This document shows, piece after piece, positions 36,760 to 49,000 of a DNA stretch of 64,000 nucleotides (position 1 is its first letter; each line of letters opens with the position of its first letter). The stretch is from Owenia fusiformis (lineage: Eukaryota > Annelida > Polychaeta > Sabellida > Oweniidae), in NCBI GenBank assembly GCA_903813345.2, contig CAIIXF020000002.1, positions 27,351,223-27,415,222 of the forward strand. Direction: 5' to 3'. The translations under genes and the position numbers were made by a program. The notes under the pieces were generated by a model. The model did not search any database. It saw nothing but the letters and a program-made list of their open reading frames with translations, and was not told the DNA's origin.

Positions 36760-37097
36760 TTCCATATTTTTCTTCCAAAATTTATTTTCAATTTCGAGCC
36801 ACCATCTTGAAATTTACCCATACTGCCCTACGATGCCGCTAAAACAACAACAATTTTCCTACTCTTTTCAGTATTTTTGACATTTAGAAGCAGGAACAGA
36901 GACATATTGTACAGGAGAATATTGATCTGTAATTAACCTATGATAGCAATGTCATATTTTCAAAATAATTATATCTCAAATTATAATTATTTTTCAATGT
37001 TTAAGCAGCTGTGATCTAAAGATGTAAATTCATAATTATTATTTTCTTGTATCTATTTCTCACACAGGGATTCCTGTGAATTTGTCAGTTGTTAAAA
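36760..37097. promoter_or_regulatory. Putative bidirectional promoter, TMEM185/ANKRD46
   Basis: Only 338 bp separate the TMEM185 ATG (36759, minus) from the ANKRD46 ATG (37098, plus). With no other gene between, both 5' UTRs and core promoters must lie here unless an upstream ANKRD46 exon exists. A GGAAATAATT-type AT-rich surround is seen but no clear TATA box or CpG cluster. A CACACAG acceptor-like site ends at 37067. Function is inferred from geometry. Confidence 0.6.
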
Positions 37098-40000
37098 ATG
37101 AGGAGTGATGTCGAGGCAGGTCAGTGTATAGTGCACTGCTGTTTGAGGAATGATTTCTATATGTTGCGTGATCTTCTCGATGAAGGTGGAGACCCTAACA
37201 CCCGTGATAGACGGGGTCGAACAGGTCTTCACATCGCTGCATCGAAGAATGATACTGAGATGATGCAGGTGGGTCCTTCTTCACACTAGAAACCTTTTCA
37301 CCATTATCCATAAGTTAACAGTTCATGAGCGATACCTTTGAAGGGCTTCTGTAATTGTCGAAAGTTGACAGATCAGATTCAAGGAGACTTCTATGGGGAT
37401 ATGATCGTTTCGTTGTATCTTGAGTGTTTGTGTAAAGCTGTTGTGGTATGTTTAGGCCAGGTACGCAATGTTGTCCATGTAGGCAATTGTCGGATAGATC
37501 ACTGCCATGGGTGTCCATCCGAATATTACCTACAGAGACAACAGTGCCTCCCCATCCTTTAGTATTTAATTTTTTATATTGTATAAAGCTTCCTGTGAAG
37601 TTACGTCTTTGCCATATTTCAAGGGGTGTCTCTATATTCTCCTCTTGCATAAGATTAGACAGGGCTGACCTGGCTCTGATGAGCTGGACCATCAGAGTTT
37701 TGTTTTACATCAGTAAAAGCCCTAAAAATTTAAGATATATAAATGAAGGCAAGTTTGGTCTGCCTGATTTACAGAAGAGTAAAGCTTCAAGAGAGCATAT
37801 AATGCAATACTTCGGGGACAACCCTCATAAAGCTTCAACATCCCTCTCTGTTCTAGGTGTTGTTAGACCATAATGCAGAGTTGAATGTGCTAGACTGCCA
37901 AGGGAATACTGTTATGCATTACTGTGGACATGAGGAGAGCATACAACTTCTGGTGGATTACGCTGCTGGTTCCCAGGTCCATATGAAGTAAGTGCATTAA
38001 TGCGAAGTAAGAACTGCTAAGAACATGTTGGCCTATATGAAGTATGCTCGTGTAGATCAATCATCCTCCGATCACAGGCTACAAAATCCAGAATATAATA
38101 TTTCTCTTTACCCCCTGCGATAAGCAGTTAGCAATTTCCTCGATTAAGAACTCGCATTCTGATTGGCTGTCGCAACACTGCGACAGAAATCATGTATAAG
38201 TCATTGCGCATAATTAGATCACTTGATTCAGTTTAATCGGGCGCTTCCAAATTGGTTATATAGCTGGAGGAAGAGAGAGAGGTATGGATTCTGGATACCT
38301 GCTTAGGAGGATGAGATCAATATGAAGAGAGAAATTAAAATGTAGGTCCATATGAAGTAAGTACATAAATGCGAAGTAAGAACTGCTAGGAAAATGAAGG
38401 TCCATATGAAGTATGCTCGTGTAGATCAATATGAAGAAATTAAAATGTAGGTCCATATGAAGTAAGTGCATAAATGCGAAGAACTGCTAGGAAAATGAAG
38501 GTCCATATGAAGTATCACTGCGTGAAATCTGGGATTCCAAATCTTGACACGTCTAGAAACTAGTCTTTTCACGCCGAGTTCCTAGACGTGTCAATTATTT
38601 ACACCTCTTGACACGCGATGAATCCAACTCTTTACACCTCTATGCACTTCTTGACACACGCCGTGTAACGCAGTGCAAAGACCATGTCAAAAGTCCTGAC
38701 ACGCGCTGTGACAATTATTGGAATCTCATTACTCGCTCTTGGCACATTGATAATTATGTGTAAACAACTGACCAAATTACCATAAGCAATACATTTAGTA
38801 TTTTAACATGAAGTAATTCTACTTCATATATTTTTAAAAGGGATAAGTAATTTATCTTTTGTGATAATATAATACTACTTGTTGATTGGTTTGCCAAATA
38901 TAAGACCCCGTCATAAGACCCTTGTCTCTGATTGTGAAACATGTGTATGCATCCCCGGGTATGCATCAAATCCGAGAAATATTACATTATGTGAAACAAT
39001 TCCAAAAAGTTTTGTCTTGAACTCAATCAAATAGCGATATATTTCAACATGTGGAAATTATTCATTAACGTAATGTCAGGCACTATAGGTTAACAGGTTA
39101 ACAGGTTTTTAGTTTTGCTCTTTTTTGTCACGCTTAAATTGTGTGCTTTATTTTTTGGGGATTTGAATTTGAAAAGGTGAATTCACGATCCAATAAAGCT
39201 TATAGTATCATTTATTAACAGATGCATCGAGATAGAGCCACCGTTCAAAAGACATAAACATAACTCTGTCGAGGGCAAACCAGTTTTAAATGTTTAAACC
39301 TACATGTAGTAAAGTTTACAACATCAATGGATATAATTACAGTCACATGTACTTTGTTATTAAATTCAGAAACTTTAACGGCCGGCGCGTAAGCAGCTTA
39401 TTGTCGGATTTTAAACTTGATATTGTTTATTGGATTGTTATCAAGATTCTTCTTCAATTTTTTTATTTGGGAACGTATATTTTTTATTATTAGAGAACCC
39501 AGGAAAACAATACATGTACAACAATTACTATTACTAATTAAGCTAATGGTCACTTGGCTTGGTGTATTTCCATTCTCATTTATAAAGTTCAAAAGACGAG
39601 CGCGTTCTTATAAATAAATAAATGAATAACGAAAACCACATCCTTAATGTTTTTATTCAGAATCGTATTTTATATTCAGTACTTTTTTTATTTATTAAGT
39701 TACAGACACAAGCGGCACATATATGTTTGTTGTAAGATCATTTCTGCGATGACCAAGGTGCGTATTTTGGTTTTATAACGGGGATATTGCTCGAGCTTGA
39801 ATAACAAATAAAAGGCATGTTCTTATTTCTGTATTCTGTCCTTTGATTGTGTATTAAGTTGAGCTGCACGCCAAACGTAAAAGATTGTTAAAACGCTTAA
39901 AATAAAACTTTATTCCTTTCAATTTACATAAAAATGAAACAGATTAGATTCGAATCTCAGTCACACCAGCCACTGGTCAAAGGAAGTACAAATATCTATA

Positions 40001-43000
40001 TTAATCAAATGTCTGAAAATTTGATAACTGTCTGGAATCCAATGTTAATTTTATTGAATCAAACTAAGAAAAGTATAAAGAATAGATGAATTTTAAACTT
40101 TTAGAGGGAAAAGTCAAATATGCATTGTAACCCAAAAAATAATTCATTAAAGTGTCGTACACATTTCATAACATTTATATAAATAAAACAAATAAAGCAC
40201 AACTCTAATGCCCTAATGAATTCATATCGGCGCAAACGGCCCTTGCAATAAAAATGCATCGAAGCAGGGAATGCTTGGTAAATTCTTCCGAGACTGACTT
40301 TTGTTATTTCAAAATTGAAATATGCCAAATTCATTTGAAATAATCAAATAACCACACGATCTTTCCCCTGGATTTTACTCTATTTTAGATTTACCAGAAA
40401 AATGTTTATATGATGTTGTGATGATTTCGTTTGCTTCTCACGAGTTCATTGAAAAGTTCAGTCGAAAAACTTCAGAGATCAAAAGACTAATTAGGCACCT
40501 GATTGCGAAAGTTTGATTGCATTTCGATCGCCGGGATTTTACAAACGTATTGTTTATGTAGCGATCGTGTTCTTGCATGGGATCTTGATAACTTCCTATT
40601 TTAAGTTTTGGGTTGGAAGCAATGAGTATGTCGGACTTTCTCAAGTCCACATATTTCTGTTTTCAAATGAAATAATTTCACCCTTGCCGACTGACTTGTA
40701 GATAATGCACGAATCAAATAGCATGGAGATCAGATAATCAGATTCATTCGTATTTTCGCAATCAGATGAATTAACTTATTGTTTTCTCTGATTAAAAGGC
40801 GGTTTGAAGCTCCCGGGCTGAAGCTACTTTTAACTGTTTACAGGATTTGTAAATTCGCAATCAGACTGGCTTATTTTAATATTTAGTCAGTGCAAGAGGA
40901 GGGGGCTATAATGTAGAACAATAACTGAATAATTTATCACAATTGTTAAATACGCAAACAGAGACAGGTTTAAAAATGAGAATAGAGGCAAAAAAACTCA
41001 TGAAATGTAATTAAAACCCGGGAATTAAAAGACTGTTAGATGATCTCTTCTGTAATCAAGGTGATGTTGGTACACTTCCGCTGTTAGAAAAACAAAGACT
41101 AAGACAAAGACTATATAGCAATTAATCCTTTTCACTGGGGAGTATCGTGATGCAACAACACCGTGTTGTTGCATCAAGATGGCCAGACTTCCGGTGATAG
41201 ATTTTCGTACGATATTTTGTTTCCCCAATTAAACCCATTTCTAGGACGAGTTGCTCAATAACCATACACGTGCAGTTAGCGCACGATCTATATTTAAAGA
41301 AACTGTCATTAGTATACATGTACCATCACCAAGAAGCAATAAGTTCACGGTTTTAGTTCCTCACTATTGATGCAACAACACCAAACCGAAGATGCAACAA
41401 CACTCCTCTAGATTTGAGCAATGATGCAGCAACACCAATTAATAGTATAATTTCAGAAGACCATAAATCTCGAGTGGAACAGATTTTTAAATGCTACTAT
41501 TGCGATACCGTTACCCATTACCCATATTTGCGTTCTTCTCAAGGCATTCAAAATACACTTCCTGCGGGCGAAGATCGTGTGTTTTCAAAAAATTTATACT
41601 TTTAAACATTATAACGTTCTGGACGTTGTTCTATAACATAGTTCAATCGCCTTTAACATGGCAAGCTTTAGTAACCCAATCTATTTTCATAAACCACTAT
41701 TCCATAGCTTGATGACCCTGACTCCAGTTAGTATCATTCAAAATGGTGGACAAACATCTTTCGTTCTCGGTAAATATGATGAGCTATTGGAAATTATCTG
41801 TCATCCATCTGTGGAACAGTGATAAACTAGTAGATTTACGTTACCACTGTTTATCAAATTATAACTAAAACAGTTGTTTCATCTATGATATAATATGATA
41901 TGATTCTTTATTTCCTCCAATTTGGAGAGCCAACGTGTAAAAACGTCTAATTGACTTTATTAGAGAAGCCATTTAGTTACACGTTTAATGGAAATCTTGA
42001 ACGACGCACATGTAGAATTATTGCTCTCTTTGGATTCCTTCTCTCCGACTGAGTAAAAAGGTAAACAAAAGTGATAAGATTAAGGGCCCAAAAAGGTAAA
42101 TTGATAGGGGTACAGTTATCCCAGATATCCCGGGCCCTCGGGAAATATCATATTGTCTCTCGGAATAAAACCAATATTGAATCCCTCTCAGTAAATAACC
42201 TTTATATAATAGCATTGTATAACTGCAATATCATTAAACCAATACTCATCCTATACATCTCTTGAGAACGATGTACAACTCCTGGATAGCGTAAACTCCT
42301 GAGCAGCGTATAAAACTCTTCAACTTGATATATGACATCATACTTTGGGTGGGATAACAAAGGATATACAATATACAATTGTAGACCTCTCTTGAGGTCA
42401 ACTGGCAAAATTGTATACTGATACTGTAATCCTTGAAAGTTCGGAGGTCGAGGTCAGCAGTACTCTCAGGGTTTACTGTTGAGGTATACACTTTGGCCAG
42501 TTGACCGAATAGAGAGGTTAACAATTGTTTGTTAGTCCGAAGAATATAATAATTTGAAAGAAATAATATACAATTGTAGACCTCTCTTAAGGTCAACTGG
42601 CAAAATTGTATACCGATACTGTAAACCTTGAAAGTACTGTTGATCAAGACCAGAGGTCGAGGACACTTTTGCCAGTTGACCGAAAAGAGAGGTTAACAAT
42701 TGTTCTGTTAGTCCAAATAATATAATAATTGGACGAATATATAATCGAATATCACGTGAACATATTTTATAAGTAAAGGTTGTTACGCGGTAAACACGAT
42801 ACAAAAATATGTCATATTCCGCAACGAATATGGCATATTCACTTGCAGTGTATGACAGATTCACCTGCGGTATATGGCATACACACTAACCAATGAGAAC
42901 GTGATACGGAAGTACGCAATTGTCAATTGCATCGATTGAACGAACAAGTAAAACGATATAAATTATTATAATGATTACTGAATCAACACTACTGTGTATC

Positions 43001-46000
43001 GAATATATTAACTTAGCAGAAGTATCAGTCACCTTCTCGCGTAATAAACTTACTCAATCAATCCAGGATTCATATATTAGTACTCGACGCATTAACTATA
43101 TTGGTAATCCAGCGTAGTTTTACATTTAGAGTCGATTCTCGCTACCAATCAAATCAAGGCTTTCTGTATCACGTTTTCACCTGCGGTACATGGCATATTC
43201 ACCTGCGGTATATGGCATATTCCGCAAGTGAGTATGACATATTCTGCAGATGAGTATCGGGTATTCACGGAAATCAATGTATCGCATATTCACTGCGGAA
43301 TATCGCATACTCACTTGCGGAATATGCCATATACCGCAGGTGAGTATGGCATATTCACCCGTATCACAAATACCGCACAACCATGAATGTATGCCATATA
43401 CCGCGTAACAAAGGTATCATATTCTAGCAAAAAATCCCAAAACCGTCGAATACTTGTAATTTTTGCACAACTTATTTTTTCAAAATTAAAAAAATTTCAA
43501 CAATAAAAAACAATTTTTCAAAAATAGGGGTCAACAGTACCTAGTAGTGGTCAACAGTTTACAATTGTTGACCTCCCCAGAGGTCAACCGGCAAAATTGT
43601 ATACCGAGACTGCAAACCGAAAAACTACTGTTGACAGAGACTGAAGGTCGAGGTCAACAGTAGTTTCAAGGTTTACAGTCGAGGTATATGATTTTGACGG
43701 TTGATCGAATGGAGAGGTCTACAATTGTTTTGTTAGTCCGAGTAAACTAATAATACACATATAGACGACAATCATCAATCGGCATGGCTTCATTTCACAA
43801 CCTTTTCTCCGAACCACGTTAGCAATATTTTTTTTAGAAAATCCGGAGACAGTGCGAGTAGCTTAACTCTGTATTTGGCACATCACGGCGTACTCGTTAG
43901 TGAATTAATGTTAATTTTAAGTTTCTATTTGTATTTTTGCTATACTTGTCGCCTAGTAAAGTCATTCTCATCCAATAATCACCCAATCAGAATCGAGTAT
44001 TTCAGTTGAGGTACTAACAATACATTTTGTTGACCGCTCATCAACCAATCAGAATTGAGTATTTCAATTGAGGTACTAACAACACAAAATGACTGATATC
44101 TGTTGTCTTTCTAAAATTATATTAGTTATTTGTAGAACAATTTTCATACGGTAAATCAAGGGCATTTAATTTAGAAAATGTATAATCTTTATTTTTCAGA
44201 TACAATATCAATGAGATTGCCTCCCGGGGATTCAGTTCTTTATTTAGTTTGCCTTGTATATCCTTTTAACTTTGATATAGACAAAGAAACCAAACAAAAT
44301 ATGCTTCGTTCATGGACCACTGACTCACACGTTTTATTCATGTCCCGACCTACACCTGTAAACAGAACATAAAACAGTTTCTCTTGTTGTTCAATGATGC
44401 ATTATATTGGCGTTTTTGCATCAGCACATTGGTGTTGTTGTATCATCGATAAGAAACAGAGTGGTGTTGTTGCATCAATAGTGAGGAATTAAAACCACGA
44501 ATTTATCGCTTCTTGATGATGCTACATGTATACCAATGACAGTTTTTTAAAATACAGATCATAACCTAACTGCATGTGTATGATTATTGAGCAACTCGTC
44601 CTAGAAATGGGTGTAAATTGGGAAAACAAAACATCGTACGAAAATCTATCACCGGAAGTCTGGCCATCTTGATGCAACAACACGGTGTTGTTGCATCACG
44701 ATACCCCCCAGTGCTTTTGTAATCATTAAATGTTAGATTCTTATTATTTTGTTGGACAATGTTCAGACTTCTGACCAAGATTAATTCATTTATGTTTGTA
44801 TTTAAGAAATAGTATTTCAAATAGACAGACGTTCTAATGAGTTAGAAAAATACATTTGTTGAAAGTTTAGCATTGTTTTTCATAACTTGACGCTTCCATG
44901 AACAGAATGACTTTGAAATGAGTTTTTATAATTTTAGCTTTTATACGGACATGCTTATTGTATATTTCTATATGAACGTTGTAATTTATGTGATGTAACA
45001 TCGCCCCCCCCCCCCAAAATTACAGGTATACAAATTTTGATCGGAATGCTTTAACTTGCAATTAAAAGCAATTTCAGACTGTTAGATGATCTCTTATGTA
45101 ATCTAGGTGATGTTGGTACACTTCCGCATTTAAGAAAACAAAGACTAAGACAAAGAGAACTAAGCAATTAATCCTTTTGTTATCATTAAATGTTAGATTC
45201 TTATTTTATATTGGACACTATTAAGACTTCTGTCTCCGATTGTTATGCAGGTATGTGTATAAAATCATGCGAACAACATTATCGTGGAAACTCCCATATT
45301 CATTCTCATAATGTCTTACAGCTATTTCGCAAATGGCATAATCCTAAACAACATGTGGACTTAATATTACAGAACTGAGCGAAAAGAAAGGTGGAACAAA
45401 TCAGATTAAGATATTTTATTTTTTAAATGCACAAAGGGCAACAGTTGAAGAACAAAAGTTAAAGGCGTTGTGAAATAGACCGTGCTTTTATATGATCCCC
45501 TTCTGTAGTACCCTACCCTTTGCATTTGTTCGACTTAACTTCTTAAAGTCTTCTCGTCTTCTCGTAGTTTATAATTAGACTCTGCACGCAGCGTAATAGT
45601 GCCCCTATTATCAATGACCAGGGGCATAGCCAATTTTCAGTCGGGGGGGGGGTGCAATCGCCAGAAAACAATAACGGTTTTCAGTCGGGGGGAGGGGGTT
45701 GCGATTGTGGCAAAAGCAAGCCAAAAGATGCAACTTCCTTCAAAATAGCATCTACTATAATATTTATTTTTCTATCCGATATACAACTGATATTGATATC
45801 TTTTCCCGGACAATGTGTTATCTCATGGTCCGTTGACATCATCAACAATGTGATTTACCACAAGAGATTAACCAACATTCCTTAATTAAAGATCTAATAG
45901 CAAAGGTTTTGCAAAAATAAATCAATGCAGTGTAAAACAAATGTATGTATAATGAAGAAATAAATATTTAATGAAAAAAATAGATATGTGTTTGTAATAT

Positions 46001-49000
46001 TGGTATTAACTTAAGATTAAAAAGTGTCACTATCTCTTTCATTTTTCAACAAATATAGGCTCACGTGACATATGACGCGGGGCAGTCAATTTTGATCTAT
46101 CGTAGACCATATCAGTATCAAACTGCCGATATTTCAACCTCGTCTTGCGAGGCCATTTTTATTTGAAACATCTTGAATTTGGTGTCAAAATAAAGCTGGT
46201 CACGCCCACTTTCAGAGTTATCAATGAATCATTTACTACGACTACTATATTCATTTAGGAGGCGTGTAAAGTTAACCAATCAGAAAGACAATTGCTCCAT
46301 ATATGACAGTTCATTAACATATTCAGTATTTACTATTGTTTTTCGCGTCATGACAACACGAGTAGTAACCAATCAAAATGCCGTATTTTATCACGTGAGT
46401 TCAGAGTGACATGCACGACATGTAAGTTTAGTCTGAGCTGATCGCGATGTTGAACAATTTCTTCTCGGAATTTGTCCAGAGAAATCAGCGATTCTAAATT
46501 AAGGTAGGATCTCCCATTTCTTCCTGTACAAGTTTTAACTTATCTCTATCGAATCCTAAAGTTTTGGATGAAGATATGAAGCATACGTTTAAAAACGAAG
46601 CGATTAATTTGACGATCTGATTTTGCAATTTGCAATGGCCAATTTACTGCAAGTCTGCGTGTATTTGACAAGAGATAGCGCCAAGTAATTGTATCCGAAT
46701 GCTTGTTAAGCCACTCAAAAACAAGATCCATATTTTCTAAATTTGATAACTTTGCAGAGAGCCCGTTTTCATAACCTGTTTTCCGCGTCTAAATTCAAAC
46801 TGAGTAGGATTATAGGATCGCTGGGATTCTCAGTCAATGGCAACGGGTCTTCATTCCAGAACGCACATTTTTTTAGTTGATTCTCCGGCATAGTACAGTA
46901 AAACCTGTCCGATGGAATACCTCTCTGTAGGGAAAACCTATGAACAAGGAATGCTTTTCAAAAGAACCGAATATTTTTCCATTGACTTACATGTTAGCGG
47001 ACCCTCTCTGTAAGGAAAACCTGTGAACAGGGAACAAGGAACACTATTTTGGGGCAATATATGAAAATTCACCTGTGAACAAGGAATATGGAATATTGGT
47101 GACACTGTATATTCCATTATTTTTCAGAGATGTGAAAGTCTTAAGCCAATATCTGAATATAAAAAGCTTGGATTAATATGACTGAGATTAAGATAAGCCA
47201 ATTGTTGACATGATGTAGCATCCCACCCACTGTTAATTACCTTGATTTATTTTAAAACTAATACTAATCTGTTTTTTACTTATTATCATGACACCAATTC
47301 CTCCTTTCAAAAACCTAATTACATCAAATCAGTTGTGATAATCTAGGGATTGACACAATTGTTTTATGGAGATAACAGATAGTAAGTACATGGTCATGTT
47401 GAGCCAAATCTCTTTAAATCTTTTACTGATCCAACTTCCAGATTATAAATGATATAAAATGGGGTTGATGAAACTTGAATTTCAGTTCTTAGCAATATAC
47501 CTCTACAAATCATATCAATGATCTTTGATCAACTAGACATCATCAGACGCTAGAAGCAGCTAAAATCAACATGGGGAGAACGTAACCAAGTATGCAGTCG
47601 GCATTTGTACAATCAATCAATATATATACAAATATGCTTATTCGGCAATTTTGAGTTTGCTGAAAGTGCGGCCCCTCTCTATAGGGAAAACCTCTGAACA
47701 AGGAAACTTTCCTCCAGTCCCAAGAGCATTCCCTGTTCGCAGGTTTTACTGTACTTGTCTAAAGTCCATATCTGCTCTTTTACTGGCATACTTGGACATA
47801 TTTCCCCTCCTTAAATTGTCCTCCTTAAATAACACCCTCTCGCCGATTTATATATAGCCATTTCCCAGAACCCGGGAGTCAGAATCGCTGATGTTTGCCA
47901 TATTGAACATGTTGAAATATGTACTGTAATATCTGTAATACTAGGCATTGCCTGCTATGCGTAAGGGTCACGTGACTAGCGCGATACAGGAAAAATGGGA
48001 AATTTCGAAACAACAATTTTTGGGCACTTTTATTGCAAATTTCAGGTATTTATAAGTGTTTGTGGTATAAAACATAATCCACAGACATAAATGAACATCC
48101 AAACTACATATTTTATTACGTTTTGGAGCCTTTTTTGCTTTTAAAATGACATCTTTAAAAAGTTGACATTTCTTGAATTTTTAAAGCAAAAACACTATGA
48201 CACAATAACATCGAGGCAAAATCAAAACATGGTGTGGAAATAAAAGGCATACAAAATGGCCATTAAAAAGACATTTTTGTTCATAAAAGTATCAACTTTA
48301 CTACATTGGTCGCAAATACAAAGTATAGAATAAATAAAAATAACGTCTTCCCAGAGATTACAATACGGATCAGTAAGTCAACAAATCTAACCGTTGAATA
48401 AACAAACTTCGCCCACGTCTGAAACTGTTCGTCTGCTGGTCAGAACTTGGTATTCGCTTCGGATAATCAATTTCTGAGAATACTGATGTCTTAAATAATT
48501 CATAAAGACGACGTTGTCTTTAAATAAGGATCTTTAATCTACAAACTGTTATTAATAACAGTTTTTAGTACACAAATTGAACATACAAAATGTAGCGTAC
48601 TGATTACACGTTACAGTGGCGTAGCCAGCTTTCAGTCGGGGCATGAGCCCATGGTCGGGGGGGGGGGGGGGGGGAGGGGGGTGCGATCATGGCATAAAAA
48701 ATGTTTTTGAAGATTTGTTTTGAATTTTACAAAAATTGGTGCAACTTCGTTCAGATCGAGCTAGAAGCTTCAAATAAAAAGCATTTTGAGACTTTTTTCT
48801 TCTATCTAATGGTTCTATTTTCATCGGTTATGGAGGGGGGGGGGGTGCGATCGCACCCATCACATCCCCCTGGCTACGCCTATGCGCTATATTAATATAA
48901 CAAGGTTATCATATCATGCCAATAGTTAGATGGTTAACTAATATTAACACAAAATAATAATACACGATAATTAAAAAAATAAACCTCGGTATTCGGGCCT

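Larger units (their letters stand above)
41133..44713. mobile_element. 3.58 kb CACTG-ended element with 5-bp duplication (Transib-like)
   Basis: Terminal inverted repeats of about 250-300 bp, roughly 90% similar, start CACTGGGGAGTATCGTGATG at the left and CACTGGGGGGTATCGTGATG read inward from the right. CTTTT flanks both sides (41128-41132, 44714-44718), and the empty site CCTTTTGTTATCATT survives at 45174-45189. CACTG ends with a 5-bp duplication resemble Transib. The motif GATGCAACAACACC recurs in and near the repeats, often as a head-to-head palindrome. No transposase was recognised; open frames at 41414-41605 and 44178-44372 match nothing I know. Confidence 0.8.

Noticed and set aside
38256-38471. 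Minus-strand frame with repeated HMDLHF phrases
   Set aside because: It is the tandem repeat GGTCCATATGAAGT read backwards.
42246-42864. Overlapping minus-strand frames of 110-133 residues
   Set aside because: They are translations of the ACAATTGT MITE copies and spacers; the repeated peptide phrases come from the repeats, and no family is matched.
45190-45378. Cys/His-rich frame as a transposase exon of the 13-kb element
   Set aside because: Listed only as a weak open frame; the Cys/His spacing does not fit a known zinc finger and no catalytic motif lies nearby.
48656-48681. Long poly-G tracts (also 1379-1394, 51070-51085; poly-C 13925-13937, 22903-22916, 45003-45015, 49980-49990)
   Set aside because: Simple homopolymers, some inside MITEs; quadruplex formation is possible but the lengths are unreliable in assemblies, so I do not claim function.
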